64,000 bases of DNA from Aeriscardovia sp. (GCA_017405305.1 JAFRAT010000008.1:1-64000); one strand, 5' to 3'; positions 55,372 to 64,000 are shown, counted from the first letter of the stretch. The notes: a model not told the origin generated them from the sequence alone. Made by a program: numbers and translations.

Positions 55372-56334
55372 ATGGAATCCGTTCTCCCGCCGTCATGGCA
55401 GCGCGCCTGCGACAGCTATCTGCAGTGGCTGTCCGCCAGCAAAGGCCTGTCCGCCAACACAGTGAAATCGTATGGCTCCGACATCCGTGAGTGCCTGCGC
55501 GTCTTGGCGTTGCGCGGCATCGGTGATCTGGAATCGGTCAGGTTGATAGATCTGCGCTCCTGGCTGGCGCACGAGGCGCGGACCCATGCGTCGGCGAGTC
55601 TGGCGCGCAAGACCGTGGTGGTCCGGTCGTTCTTCGCGTACTGCGCGGACCGCAACGGCTGGGAGGCCGACCCGGCGGCGCGCCTGATGACGCCGAAAAT
55701 CGGCGAGCAGCTGCCGAAGGTCCTCAACGAGCAGGAAGCGCGGGCATTGATGGACCGGGCGGACGAGCGGGCTGCTGAGGCTCTTCGCGGCGTCCGCGGC
55801 TTGTCCCCTCAGCGGTTGACGCTGAAGCGGGCGGAGGCCGTGCGCGACTGCGCCATCGCTGAACTGTTGTACGCGACGGGCATCCGCGTAGGGGAACTGA
55901 CGGCCATCGACCTGCCCGACGTGTCGGAGCAGACGCGCACGGTGCTCGTCCACGGCAAAGGCGGCAAAGACCGCGTCGTCCCCTTCGGCGTCCCGGCACA
56001 GCAGGCGTTGGATTCCTGGTTGGACGAAGGCCGCCCCGTCCTGGCGAACGGCCACTCAGGCGGAGCGCTGTTCCTTGGCGTCCGCGGGGGAAGGATCGAT
56101 CAGCGGCAGGTGCGGACCATCGTGCACCGGCAAGCCATGGAAGCCGGCGTCCCTGACATCTCCCCGCATGCGCTGCGCCATTCGGCGGCAACGCACCTGC
56201 TCGACGGCGGCGCCGATCTGCGCGAAGTGCAGGAGCTGCTGGGCCACGCCAACCTGGCGACGACGCAACGCTACACTCACGTGTCTCTCGAGCAGATGAA
56301 ACGCCGGTACCGCCAGGCGTTCCCGCGCGCCTGA
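55372..56334 (+). CDS. xerC: Tyrosine recombinase XerC
   Basis: The second chromosomal Xer recombinase, 320 residues, partner of XerD at dif. The N-terminal domain is WQRACDSYLQWLSASKGLSANTVKSYGSDI. Catalytic residues visible are Arg172 (ATGIRVGE), the Lys in HGKGGKDR, His266 and Arg269 (HALRHS), the His in LLGHANL, and Tyr301 (RYTHVS). ATG 55372 gives the family length and follows a -10 box by six bases. It lies before exonuclease III with 65 bases between. Confidence 0.88.
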   Translation: MESVLPPSWQRACDSYLQWLSASKGLSANTVKSYGSDIRECLRVLALRGIGDLESVRLIDLRSWLAHEARTHASASLARKTVVVRSFFAYCADRNGWEADPAARLMTPKIGEQLPKVLNEQEARALMDRADERAAEALRGVRGLSPQRLTLKRAEAVRDCAIAELLYATGIRVGELTAIDLPDVSEQTRTVLVHGKGGKDRVVPFGVPAQQALDSWLDEGRPVLANGHSGGALFLGVRGGRIDQRQVRTIVHRQAMEAGVPDISPHALRHSAATHLLDGGADLREVQELLGHANLATTQRYTHVSLEQMKRRYRQAFPRA

Positions 56335-56387
56335 AACGACGCGTTCCGCCAAGCCCGCGGCCGGCGAACCCGCTCGAAGCCGGCTGA

Positions 56388-56393
56388 TAAGCT
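56388..56393 (+). promoter_or_regulatory. -10 box abutting the exonuclease III gene
   Basis: TGA-TAAGCT (hexamer 56388-56393) is an extended -10 box six bases before GTG 56400, which has no ribosome binding site. Confidence 0.4.
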
Positions 56394-56399
56394 CGAAGA

Positions 56400-57269
56400 G
56401 TGACGGAAAACATCCTGACGATTGCTACATCGAACATGAACGGCCTGCGAGCGGCCCACCGCAAAGGAGTATCGCAGTGGGTCGAACGCGTGATGCCGGA
56501 CATCTGGTGCCTGCAGGAAACGCGAGCCCCGCAGGACGCCATCGACCCGATCGTCGCCGACTTCGCGAAAATCTACGCCGCCGACGGCAAAAACCTGCTG
56601 AACCAGGACGAAGTCTGCCGGATCAAAGGACGGGCAGGCGTCGCCCTCATGACGCCACTGCCCATCCTGGACGTCCGCCGCGGACTGCCAGGACTGAACG
56701 AAGACGTCGACACCGGCCGCTGGCTGGAGGCGGATATCAAAACCCCGAACGGCGCGACGCTCACGGTCGTCTGCGTCTACGTGCATTCCGGCGACATCGC
56801 CGACCCCGCCAAAATGGAGCAGAAATACCGCTTCCTCAACGCGATGACACAGCGCCTGCGCTGGTTCCAGGATCGCGCCAGTGAGGAAAACGGCGTCCAA
56901 ACAGCGGTCTGCGGCGACTTCAACATCGCCCACACGCCCCGGGACATCAAAAACGCGAAACCCAACGAAACCCACTCCGGCTTCCTGCCGCAAGAACGCG
57001 CCTACATGGACAATTGGTTCAACCGCATCGGCCTCGTCGACACAGTGCGAACGCTCGCCGGCCCGGTCCAGGGGCCGTACACCTGGTGGAGCCAGCGGGG
57101 CAGGGCTTTCGACCACGACACCGGATGGCGGCTCGACTACCAGGTCGACACGCCGAAGCTCGCCGCGGCGGCCCGTTCCTTCGCCATCGACAAGGCCGAC
57201 AGCTACGCCTCCCGGTGGTCGGATCACGCGCCTTTGACCATTTCATACGATCTCCAGGCCTTGCGGTGA
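56400..57269 (+). CDS. xthA: Exodeoxyribonuclease III / AP endonuclease
   Basis: A base-excision repair nuclease of the EEP superfamily. The 289-residue protein shows ATSNMNGLRAAHRKGV, IWCLQETRAP (metal-binding Glu), VVCVYVHSG, VCGDFNIAHTPRDIKN (active-site Asp and Asn), YTWWSQRGRAFDHDTGWRLDYQVDT, and the final SDHAPLTISYD with the catalytic Asp-His. The first asparagine segment is normally WN(V/L)NG; here SNMNG. GTG 56400 has a -10 element directly upstream. Confidence 0.93.
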   Translation: MTENILTIATSNMNGLRAAHRKGVSQWVERVMPDIWCLQETRAPQDAIDPIVADFAKIYAADGKNLLNQDEVCRIKGRAGVALMTPLPILDVRRGLPGLNEDVDTGRWLEADIKTPNGATLTVVCVYVHSGDIADPAKMEQKYRFLNAMTQRLRWFQDRASEENGVQTAVCGDFNIAHTPRDIKNAKPNETHSGFLPQERAYMDNWFNRIGLVDTVRTLAGPVQGPYTWWSQRGRAFDHDTGWRLDYQVDTPKLAAAARSFAIDKADSYASRWSDHAPLTISYDLQALR

Positions 57270-57333
57270 TTGACCATCGGTCGTGAGAAAATCGGGTCTG
57301 CTCATTTCAGCGGCAGAGGAAAGTGACCACGAT

Positions 57334-58224
57334 ATGTCTATTTTTGGACGCAGAAAGAAAAAGCCCGCGAAGGATCCCGATTCCACCATCGCCGAACAGG
57401 ACGCCGCCCAGGGCGACGTCATGGAAAACAGCGCTGGGGAATCCGCCGGGAAAAGTCCTCGAACCGCCGAACGGAAAGAAGGAGACGCCGATGCCGCGAA
57501 GGCTGCCGACGGTTCTCATGACTCCGCCGAAGACGCTTCCGATGGCGACGGCGTCGAATATGCCGGCCCGTACGACGTCGACGACGAGAACATTCCGGAC
57601 AGGAAATACTTCGACCTGGGCGCCATCAAAATCCCCGGCCGCGTCGGCATCCAACTGCGCCTGACCGCCAACAGTGACAAGACGCAGGTGACCAACCTCA
57701 CCGTGACCTACGGCCAGTCGAGCCTGCAGCTGACGGCTCTGGCGGCCCCCCGCGCCTTGGGCCTGTGGGACTCCGTGCGCGAGGGTCTTCTGGACGGCAG
57801 CCCCGAGGCCCAGGAAGCCGACGGCGATTTCGGCAAGGAAGTCCTGCTGGAGATCCCGATCCCCGGTGGTCGCGTCGTGCCGGCCCGCATCGTCGGCGTC
57901 GACGGCCCGCGCTGGATGCTGCGGGGCATTTTCACCGGTCCGGCTTCCCGCGCCGGCGAGCAGAAGCGCGTCCTGGACGAGTTCTTCGCGTCCGTCGTCG
58001 TCGACCGCGGCTCCGAGCCGCTGGCACCGCGTGAACCGCTGATCCTGCTGTTCCCCCAGCAGCTCTTGCCGGAGAACCAACGTCCCGCCGACGGGGAAGG
58101 CGCCGGCTCGCGCAGCCTTCCCGGCCGGCCGCAGGGTCCGACCGTCAAAACCGAGGACGTGCGCGCCGAAACCAGCGTCCAGAACGTCCTCGAAAGGGGA
58201 CCGATGTTCAGCGAAGTCCGCTGA
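57334..58224 (+). CDS. DUF3710 domain protein
   Basis: A 296-residue actinobacterial protein of unknown function. The first 85 residues are charged and disordered (MSIFGRRKKKPAKDPDS...). The DUF3710 domain starts near RKYFDLGAIKIPGRVGIQLRL and includes LQLTALAAPRALGLWDSVRE, GRVVPARIVGVDGPRWMLRGIFTGPA, and VVVDRGSEPLAPREPLILLFP. ATG 57334 starts the conserved basic MSIFGRRK end and has AGAGGAAAG upstream; upstream frames are not supported. It lies 25 bases before a DUF3159 gene, a pairing common in actinobacteria. Confidence 0.85.
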   Translation: MSIFGRRKKKPAKDPDSTIAEQDAAQGDVMENSAGESAGKSPRTAERKEGDADAAKAADGSHDSAEDASDGDGVEYAGPYDVDDENIPDRKYFDLGAIKIPGRVGIQLRLTANSDKTQVTNLTVTYGQSSLQLTALAAPRALGLWDSVREGLLDGSPEAQEADGDFGKEVLLEIPIPGGRVVPARIVGVDGPRWMLRGIFTGPASRAGEQKRVLDEFFASVVVDRGSEPLAPREPLILLFPQQLLPENQRPADGEGAGSRSLPGRPQGPTVKTEDVRAETSVQNVLERGPMFSEVR

Positions 58225-58249
58225 CAGCTGAAAGGATCACAGTATTCCC

Positions 58250-59182
58250 ATGTCATTCCTCGACGACAATCCGAACAGCAGCGACAGGCGCGTCGGCAGA
58301 CGGGTCGCGTCCAACCCGGAGTTCACGAGCGCGGGCAGCGGTTCCGCTGACGCGGCCGAGCCGCTCGACTTCCCGTCTGGCGCGCGGCGCGCCGCCAGCG
58401 GAACCTATCCGACCGCCGAGCCGTTCGACGCCATCTTCGAAAGGGGCGAACGGCTCGGCGACAGCCGGACGGCCGGCAGGCAGCGCCGTTCTGCCGGCAA
58501 GAAAAGCCTGGCCGACATCGCCCGGTCAGAGGATTTCTCGATCATGGACGCCATCGGCGGAGTGCGCGGCATCGTCGAAGCGGTGGCCCCCTCGCTGATT
58601 TTCCTGATTCTATTCATCGCCGTTCCGCACAAGCTGGGCGTCGCCGTGGTTTTCTCCGGCCTGGTGTCCATCGCGTTCGTGCTGTGGCGCGTCGTCAAGC
58701 GCGAGCAGCTGCGCTCAGCGCTCTTCGGTCTGGCGCTGGCCTGCATCTACCTGGCGTCGGCCTGGTTCAGCCATAGCGCGAAGAACTACTACACACCCGC
58801 GTTCGTCCTCGATTTCGTCGCAGTGATCGTGCTGCTTATCTCCTTGGCATGCCGTTTCCCGCTGCTGGGCGTTTTCGTCGAAGCCTTCCACACGTCCCTC
58901 AAGAACGGTCTGGGCCATTGGGCGCGCCAGTGGCGGTCCGACCTGCTGCTGCGCCGCTCCTACATGCGCGCCACCTGGACGTGGGCCATCCTCTTCGCGT
59001 TCCGCCTCGTCGTCGAGGTGCCGTTCTGGTGGGCCGATAATGTCAAGGTTCTCGGCATCCTGCATCTGGCGCTGGGCCTGCCGTTGTACGTGCTGGTCGC
59101 ATGGCTGAGCTGGGTCTTCGTCTCCCCGGAAATCAAGCGCGTCGACGCTACCCGCCGCCAGGGAGGCGTCCGTGTCCGCTGA
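58250..59182 (+). CDS. DUF3159 membrane protein
   Basis: A 310-residue membrane protein of unknown function. A polar first 85 residues lead to SIMDAIGGVRGIVEAVAPSLIFLILF, typical of DUF3159. Six or so helices follow, such as VVFSGLVSIAFVLWRVV, FALDFVAVIVLLISLA-like FVLDFVAVIVLLISL, and LGLPLYVLVAWLSWVFV at the end. ATG 58250 has GAAAGGA upstream. It overlaps the next gene by 11 bases. Confidence 0.85.
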   Translation: MSFLDDNPNSSDRRVGRRVASNPEFTSAGSGSADAAEPLDFPSGARRAASGTYPTAEPFDAIFERGERLGDSRTAGRQRRSAGKKSLADIARSEDFSIMDAIGGVRGIVEAVAPSLIFLILFIAVPHKLGVAVVFSGLVSIAFVLWRVVKREQLRSALFGLALACIYLASAWFSHSAKNYYTPAFVLDFVAVIVLLISLACRFPLLGVFVEAFHTSLKNGLGHWARQWRSDLLLRRSYMRATWTWAILFAFRLVVEVPFWWADNVKVLGILHLALGLPLYVLVAWLSWVFVSPEIKRVDATRRQGGVRVR

Positions 59183-60458
59183 GAGGGTGGAGAAGGAAGT
59201 CGAAATCGAGCGGTTCACCGACCAGGGGCGTTGCATCGCCCACATCGACGGTCGCGTCGTGTTCGTGCGTTTCGCTCTGCCCGGCGAGATTGACCGCATT
59301 GTCCTGGACGAGCCGCATGACCGCGGCGACCGTTTCTGGACGGGCGAGGTCGTGGACGTCGCCCGTCCCTCGCGCTGGCGCGTCGACCCTGTCTGGAAGC
59401 CGGCGGGACCGCTGGCGCAAGGCGGCGGTCTCGGCGGCGCGGACCTGATCCACGTCAGCCTGGAAGGCCAACGCGCCTGGAAGAAGTCTGTCATCGATCA
59501 GCAGATGGAACGCCTGGGCGGCGTCCATACCGACGTCGAGCTGCACGCCGTGCCCGGCGACGCGAAGCGCGGCGGGCTGCACTGGCGCACGCGCATCGAG
59601 ATGATCGCCGGCGACGACGGTCGTCCGTCCATGCGGCGGCGCGACAGCCACGACCGCGTGGCGATCGACGCTATGCCGCTGGCAGCGCGGGAGGTCCTGG
59701 ACACGGCCGAAAAACACCATGTGTGGGATGGCGGCTTCCAGCCGGGCGCCAAGATCCGTATAGCCGCTCCGGCCATCCACGAAGGCGAGGAGCCGCTGGG
59801 AGACAACTACGCCGTCAGCGTCGACGGGAAGGTCGTCGCCGGCAACGCCACGCTCGTCGAACGGGTTCCCGGCATCGGCTCGACCGGTTCGACGCTGGAG
59901 TACGAGGTGGGCGCCAATGGTTTCTGGCAGGTCCACCGCGAGGCGCCGTCCACGCTGGTGTCCCATGTGCTGGATCTGGCCCGCCGTTCTTTCGGCTCCG
60001 CCCCGCATACGATGTGGGATCTGTATTCCGGCTCCGGCCTGTTCACCGTCGCTCTGGGGGCGATGGCCGACAAAGGCGGCACCGGCCTGATGAGCGTTGA
60101 AAGCGCTCCGGACGCTGTCCGCCATGCCCGCCGCAACGCGAAGGCCGCCGGCCTGGGCCAGGCGCGGATCCGCCACGGCGACGTGTGCAAGTCGCTGAAG
60201 TCCGTTCCGCGGCGCTATCTGCATCCGCAGCTGGTCGTCCTCGATCCGCCACGCGCTGGCGCCAAGCGCGACGTCTGCCAGCAACTGGCGCAGGCGCGGG
60301 CGCAGACCATCATCTACATCGCCTGCAATCCGACGAGCCTGGCGCGCGACACGAAGACGATGCTGTCGCTGGGTTACCGGCTGGTGTCGCTCACGGCGTT
60401 CGACATCTACCCGATGACGCATCACGTCGAAACGGTGGCGCTGTTCCAGCTGCGATGA
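59172..60458 (+). CDS. TRAM-domain RNA (uracil-C5) methyltransferase
   Basis: A SAM-dependent enzyme of the TrmA/RlmC/RlmD family that methylates uridine C5 in rRNA or tRNA. The 428-residue protein starts with a TRAM domain (VEIERFTDQGRCIAHIDGRVVFVRFALPGE). The methyltransferase part shows GANGFWQVHREAPSTLV, WDLYSGSGLFTVAL (SAM), VVLDPPRAGAKRDV, IIYIACNPTSLARD with the nucleophile Cys, and HHVETVALFQL with the general-base Glu. No four-cysteine iron-sulfur motif is seen. Which RNA is the target is unknown. GTG 59172 overlaps the DUF3159 gene. Confidence 0.88.
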   Translation: MSAERVEKEVEIERFTDQGRCIAHIDGRVVFVRFALPGEIDRIVLDEPHDRGDRFWTGEVVDVARPSRWRVDPVWKPAGPLAQGGGLGGADLIHVSLEGQRAWKKSVIDQQMERLGGVHTDVELHAVPGDAKRGGLHWRTRIEMIAGDDGRPSMRRRDSHDRVAIDAMPLAAREVLDTAEKHHVWDGGFQPGAKIRIAAPAIHEGEEPLGDNYAVSVDGKVVAGNATLVERVPGIGSTGSTLEYEVGANGFWQVHREAPSTLVSHVLDLARRSFGSAPHTMWDLYSGSGLFTVALGAMADKGGTGLMSVESAPDAVRHARRNAKAAGLGQARIRHGDVCKSLKSVPRRYLHPQLVVLDPPRAGAKRDVCQQLAQARAQTIIYIACNPTSLARDTKTMLSLGYRLVSLTAFDIYPMTHHVETVALFQLR

Positions 60459-60499
60459 TGTCTTGGACGGTTCGCGGCAACGGCCGGCAGAGGGCCGAG

Positions 60500-60505
60500 T
60501 AGGGT
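60500..60505 (+). promoter_or_regulatory. -10 box abutting the lipoprotein gene
   Basis: TAGGGT at 60500-60505 is seven bases before GTG 60513. This supports GTG 60513 over GTG 60504 as start, on a leaderless message. GGAGGG between them could alternatively serve as a very close ribosome binding site. Confidence 0.35.
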
Positions 60506-60512
60506 GGAGGGA

Positions 60513-61601
60513 GTGACGAAGCAAGGACACTCCTCCAGGAAACGCCGCCGGTTCCCCAAAGCACTGGCCGCCATGCTGCTGCCGGTCGCGACGCTGGCGA
60601 CGGCAGCGTGCGGACAGCAGTCGGCGGCCACGGCGTCCAGCAAACCGGCGGCGCCGGCGGACGTCACCATCGGTTTCGTGGGCGCCGGGGCGACGCAGGG
60701 TCCACGCGTCCAGCAGATGGAGCAACAGACCGTTGCCGGCCTGCGTTCGATAGGGATAAAGGTCGACTACGTGGCTGCGCGCACGGCCCTCGACCAGACG
60801 AAGGCCATCGACCATTTCGTTAATGACAAAGCGTCCGTCATCGTCCTCAGCCCCGAGTCGCTGCCGTCCTTGGGAGATGCCCTGCAAGCCGCCCGCGCCC
60901 AGGGCCGCAATGTCGTGCTTCTCGACCGTATGCCGTCGTCCGCGACGCTGGGCGACTACAACTCCTACATCGGTCCGAACTATCAGGCGCTCGGCGATCA
61001 GGCCGGCCAGTGGGCGCTGAAGCACGGGGCCGCGAAAGGCAGTCTCGAGGACGGCGACTTCATCGTCGTGCGATCCGCCCTCGACTCGGTGGCGGGCATC
61101 CACGCGACGTACGGCTGGCTCATCGCGACCGGCACCGATCCGAACACCGACACCGACAGCAAGGCGCCGACCGACCGCAACCCCGTCGTCGGCTGGAACG
61201 TCGACGAGGCGACGGCGTCGCTGCGGCAGCAGTGGTCGAAGCTCGCGGCGGAGCACCGCACGCCCAACGTGATCTTCGCAACGTCGCAGGTCGCGGCGCA
61301 GGCGGCCGCCCGCACGCTGCACGACAACGGCATCTCGACGCAGCCCGACGGGCCGGGCGCGCCGTCGGCGTCGCGCATCATGCTTGTCGCCCTGTGCTAC
61401 CAGCAGGCCTGCGGCATCAGCGCGGCGGACGGACTCGGCTCCGACTTGCCGACGCAGGTGTTCCTGCTGCCGACGAACTACTCCCGTCCGCTGGCGGCCG
61501 TCAGCGAGCGTTTGGCCGCAGGGCTGCCGGTGTACAAGAACGTCGTCGTCGACACGCAGGAACAGGCGGACGGGTATTCCCCAGGTGCCGAACGGCCATG
61601 A
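60513..61601 (+). CDS. Substrate-binding lipoprotein, sugar-ABC type
   Basis: A secreted lipoprotein of 362 residues with a periplasmic-binding-protein fold of the ribose/galactose type. A basic start (SSRKRRRF), a hydrophobic stretch AAMLLPVATLATAACG and the lipobox Cys (about residue 33) mark it for lipid attachment. Matching core features are VTIGFVGAG, VIVLSPESLPSLGDALQAARAQGRNVVLLDR, and VIFATSQVAAQAAARTLHDNGI. No ABC permease or ATPase gene is adjacent, so it is an orphan binding protein, or its transporter lies elsewhere. The substrate is unknown. Confidence 0.8.
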   Translation: MTKQGHSSRKRRRFPKALAAMLLPVATLATAACGQQSAATASSKPAAPADVTIGFVGAGATQGPRVQQMEQQTVAGLRSIGIKVDYVAARTALDQTKAIDHFVNDKASVIVLSPESLPSLGDALQAARAQGRNVVLLDRMPSSATLGDYNSYIGPNYQALGDQAGQWALKHGAAKGSLEDGDFIVVRSALDSVAGIHATYGWLIATGTDPNTDTDSKAPTDRNPVVGWNVDEATASLRQQWSKLAAEHRTPNVIFATSQVAAQAAARTLHDNGISTQPDGPGAPSASRIMLVALCYQQACGISAADGLGSDLPTQVFLLPTNYSRPLAAVSERLAAGLPVYKNVVVDTQEQADGYSPGAERP

Positions 61602-61768
61602 ACAGCCACAGGCGACGGGTTTCCCGGTCGCCCGACGGGATGGTTCTGGGCATCGACGTCCGATTACGCGGCTCGTCCGAGGCGCAAGCTGAGGAGTTCA
61701 GGCGCGTCCATTCCGGTCTGCTGGGGCAGCGTCAACATAGTTGCGGTATCTGGGCGCGCCAAGCTGTT

Positions 61769-61817
61769 CCCTCCGTGCTGCCGGCCCAGTCGACGCGAGG
61801 GCCGGCAGCACGGAGGG
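61769..61817 (+). terminator. Terminator after the lipoprotein gene
   Basis: A perfect 19-bp stem (61769-61787 with 61799-61817) with an 11-base loop is followed by TTCTTC. Confidence 0.75.
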
Positions 61818-62080
61818 TTCTTCGGAATTCCGGGGGAGAGGATTGTCTGGTTCGGACGCGGGTGGCCGCGTGGCGGCGCAGGACTAGCTGTCCGGATGCG
61901 CTGGCATGGCGCTGCAGCATGCCATGCCATCAATGCCGACGGGCCTCCCGCGTTCCGTGGACGAGGACGAAGCCACGGCCGCATCCCGTCCCCGGGAAGG
62001 AATAAGCGGCGAAGTTCAGGAGGTCCGGCGACATGCAGCGGCATGCCGATGAATCCAGGGCGAACGTGGCCCTGCGGCTT

Positions 62081-62131
62081 CAGAACCGTGGAGGGGGGGC
62101 TTCCCGAAGGAAGCCCCCCTCCACGGTTCTG
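62081..62131 (-). terminator. Long hairpin downstream of the Bax inhibitor gene
   Basis: CAGAACCGTGGAGG... at 62081-62104 pairs with 62109-62131 over 23 bp with one bulged G (seven G against six C) and a CGAA loop. It lies about 30 bases past the stop of the - strand gene. Confidence 0.7.
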
Positions 62132-62163
62132 AGCCGGTCTTTCCGGTCTTTGCCCGCTGGCCG

Positions 62164-62955
62164 TCAGTTGTCGCGGGAGACTCCGACGATCTGGAGAATG
62201 TCGATGAACATGTTGATGAAATCCAGGTAGAGATTCAGCGCTGCCAGGATGGACACGCGCTTGACCATCTCGTCGCTGGTCGCGTAGGCGTCGAACAGAC
62301 GGCGCGTCCACTGGGCGTCGTAGACGGTCATGCCGGCGAACAGGATCAGGCTGATGCCGGTAAGCAGCATCGTCGCCCCGGACGCATGGACGAAGGAGAG
62401 GATCAGCTCGGCGACAATGAGCACGATGAGACCGACCATGAGGATCGGACCGGCCTTGAGCATATCCTTCTTGGTCGTCAGGCCGATCATCGTCAGGCAC
62501 AGGAAGAACCCGGCCGTCAGCAGCAGGGCGAGGGCGATGCTGCCGAAACTGAACTCCAGGAACACCGTCGAGAGAGTGAAGCCCATGAGCACCGCGTAAG
62601 CGTAGAAGAGCACGCGGGCCGTCGACGGCTTCAAACGCATGACGCGCACACTGAGGAACCCGGCGATGGCGATCTGCGCGATGCACACGATGAGCCAGCC
62701 GATGCCGCCCGTCGTCTCGATGAACCGATAGACGGCCCCGCTCGCGGCAGCCAGCCAGGCCGTGACAGCGGTGATCAGCAGGCCGATGGCCATCTCGCCG
62801 TACGCTTTGGACACGGACGTGCGCGCCGCTTTCTCGCTGACCGTTCGCCCCTGGCCGTTGACGTAGCCGCCGGGGAACCCGGACCCCTGCTGGTAGCCGT
62901 TCTGCTGCGGATTGTACGGCCGTCCGTACTGAGGGCTGTTGAAGGAATCTGGCAT
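62164..62955 (-). CDS. Bax inhibitor-1 family membrane protein
   Basis: A 263-residue integral membrane protein of the Bax inhibitor-1/YccA-like family, which in bacteria includes pH-sensitive calcium leak channels. The first 45 residues are Gly/Gln/Asn/Tyr-rich and cytosolic. About seven helices follow, from MAIGLLITAVTAWLAAASGAVY to LNLYLDFINMFIDILQIVG. Family features are FTLSTVFLEF, LTMIGLTTKKDML, and the C-terminal YDAQWTRRLFDAYATSDEMVKRVSILAALNLYLDF. AGGAGGT is upstream of ATG 62955. Confidence 0.92.
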   Translation of the reverse strand: MPDSFNSPQYGRPYNPQQNGYQQGSGFPGGYVNGQGRTVSEKAARTSVSKAYGEMAIGLLITAVTAWLAAASGAVYRFIETTGGIGWLIVCIAQIAIAGFLSVRVMRLKPSTARVLFYAYAVLMGFTLSTVFLEFSFGSIALALLLTAGFFLCLTMIGLTTKKDMLKAGPILMVGLIVLIVAELILSFVHASGATMLLTGISLILFAGMTVYDAQWTRRLFDAYATSDEMVKRVSILAALNLYLDFINMFIDILQIVGVSRDN

Positions 62956-63072
62956 CGCTTGACCTCCTGTGCCGATAGATGCTCGACTGGCATTTTCTCC
63001 ATTCTACGGAGTCCGCTGCACGTTTGCTGAACGCTTCGGCGCCGGCGGAAACCCCGATCCCGAACGGCCCCG

Positions 63073-63078
63073 TATAAT
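63073..63078 (+). promoter_or_regulatory. Consensus -10 box abutting miaB
   Basis: TATAAT at 63073-63078 is the exact consensus and is followed by seven bases and GTG 63086. Transcription should begin on the start codon. Confidence 0.5.
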
Positions 63079-63085
63079 GGCCCGC

Positions 63086-64000
63086 GTGGACGAAAGCCAG
63101 ATGACATCGGACGAGAAGGCCGCCGAGACCGCAGCACCGGCAAAAAACCGCGGCAAAGGACGGTACGCCATCCGCACGCTGGGATGCCAGATGAACGTAG
63201 CCGATTCGGAACGCATAGCCGGCGTGCTCGAAACCGACGGGTACACGCCAGCCAGCGGCGAGCAAGTCAAAGCCGGAGACGTCGACCTCGTCGTGCTCAA
63301 CACGTGCGCCGTGCGCCAGAACGCCACCGAACGCATGTACGGCACGCTGGGCCGCTGGCACCGCTTCAAGCTCTGCAACCCCGAAGCCCAGATTGCCGTC
63401 GGCGGCTGCATGGCCCAGAAGGACCGCGACGCCATCCTCAAACGCGACCCCTGGGTCGACGCCGTCTTCGGCACGCACACCATCGACGCGCTGCCGCAGC
63501 TGCTCGACAAAGCCCGCGCCACTAAAAAACCGCAAATCAAAATCACGCGCGAGCTGACAGGCTTTCCCAGCGACCTGCCGGCCGTCCGCGGTCACCGCGC
63601 CTCCGCCTGGGTGTCGATCTCCATGGGCTGCAACAACACCTGCACGTTCTGCATCGTGCCGTCGGTCCGCGGCCGTGAACGCGACAGGCCCGAAACCGAC
63701 GTGCTCGCCGAAATCCGCTCCGTCGTCGCCGCAGGCGCCAAGGAAATCACCCTGCTGGGCCAGAACGTCAACTCCTACGGATACTCGGAAGGCGACCGGT
63801 ACGCGTTCTCCCGACTGCTGCGCGACTGCGGCCGCATCGAAGGCCTGGAACGCGTGCGCTTCACGTCCCCGCATCCGGCCGCCTTCACCGACGACGTCAT
63901 CGAAACCATGGCGCAAACGCCGAATATCATGCACCAGCTGCACATGCCGCTGCAGTCCGGCTCCGACAAAACCCTGCGCGCCATGCGCCGCTCATACCGC
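63086..64000 (+). CDS. miaB: tRNA-2-methylthio-N6-dimethylallyladenosine synthase, cut by window end
   Basis: A radical-SAM methylthiotransferase that modifies A37 of tRNAs reading UNN codons. Its substrate carries the dimethylallyl group from DMAPP, which the mevalonate route makes. The visible 305 residues hold the N-terminal cluster domain (TLGCQMN with Cys34, [17 protein letters not shown]) and the radical-SAM motif GCNNTCTFC (Cys182, Cys186, Cys189) with [11 protein letters not shown]. The frame is open to the last base, so the TRAM domain and stop are outside. GTG 63086 is chosen for its position after TATAAT. ATG 63077 overlaps that box and is less likely. Confidence 0.92.
   Translation, partial: MDESQMTSDEKAAETAAPAKNRGKGRYAIRTLGCQMNVADSERIAGVLETDGYTPASGEQVKAGDVDLVVLNTCAVRQNATERMYGTLGRWHRFKLCNPEAQIAVGGCMAQKDRDAILKRDPWVDAVFGTHTIDALPQLLDKARATKKPQIKITRELTGFPSDLPAVRGHRASAWVSISMGCNNTCTFCIVPSVRGRERDRPETDVLAEIRSVVAAGAKEITLLGQNVNSYGYSEGDRYAFSRLLRDCGRIEGLERVRFTSPHPAAFTDDVIETMAQTPNIMHQLHMPLQSGSDKTLRAMRRSYR

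Larger units (their letters stand above)
61602..62163. other. Intergenic stretch with two large hairpins
   Basis: No gene is supported here. It holds two strong terminators, each listed separately, with non-coding sequence between them, and lies between convergent genes. Confidence 0.5.

Overview
This is a high-GC actinobacterial chromosome segment, almost certainly from Bifidobacteriaceae. The main clues are a tmRNA whose tag reads AKSNRTEFALAA, a division and cell-wall cluster followed directly by dtd and ssrA, a lexA/nrdR/helD block just before rsmH, and an infC-rpmI-rplT-xerD-parA-typA block. The mevalonate route to isoprenoids is also present, in place of the MEP route usual in other actinobacteria. 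I cannot fix the genus or species.

Layout. 1-101: the edge of a CRISPR array (two 36-nt repeats, one spacer). 478-5430: a MmcQ/YjbR-like protein, then a DegT-family aminotransferase followed by mevalonate kinase, diphosphomevalonate decarboxylase and phosphomevalonate kinase. 6008-8236: a sortase-anchored InlB-repeat surface protein preceded by a run of ten G. 9086-10210: type 2 isopentenyl diphosphate isomerase. 10279-14004: lexA with its operator, nrdR, and a HelD-type helicase. 14235-28309: the dcw cluster (rsmH, ftsL-like, ftsI, an uncharacterised gene in the murE position, murF, mraY, murD, ftsW, murG, murC, ftsQ), then dtd and ssrA. 29323-38146: an accessory island with decayed DNA, a Type III-like modification gene split by a G10 tract, its intact helicase/Res partner, and wreckage of a second restriction-modification gene. 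38147-45938: an amino acid permease, tRNA-Pro, a ROK regulator, a stand-alone murE, a DnaQ-like exonuclease, and an ECF sigma factor with a partner gene. 46064-46138: a 24-residue ribosomal protein (bL37). 46178-47750: no intact gene. 47838-64000: gap, infC-rpmI-rplT, xerD, parA, typA, xerC, exonuclease III, DUF3710, DUF3159, an RNA methyltransferase, a binding-protein-like lipoprotein, a Bax inhibitor-1 protein, and a truncated miaB.

The genes fall into a few functional groups. The mevalonate genes and fni make IPP/DMAPP, which also feeds the undecaprenyl lipid carrier used by MraY and MurG. The dcw genes together with the distant murE build and insert lipid II. LexA, NrdR, XerC/XerD and exonuclease III belong to DNA replication, repair and chromosome resolution.

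The most notable signals are two ten-base poly-G tracts placed where slippage should switch expression. One lies inside the DNA methyltransferase gene, where this copy is out of frame and one base fewer restores a 720-residue protein. The other is immediately upstream of the surface-protein start codon. Another recurring signal is a -10-like hexamer six to eight bases upstream of nine start codons that lack a Shine-Dalgarno sequence, which suggests leaderless transcripts.
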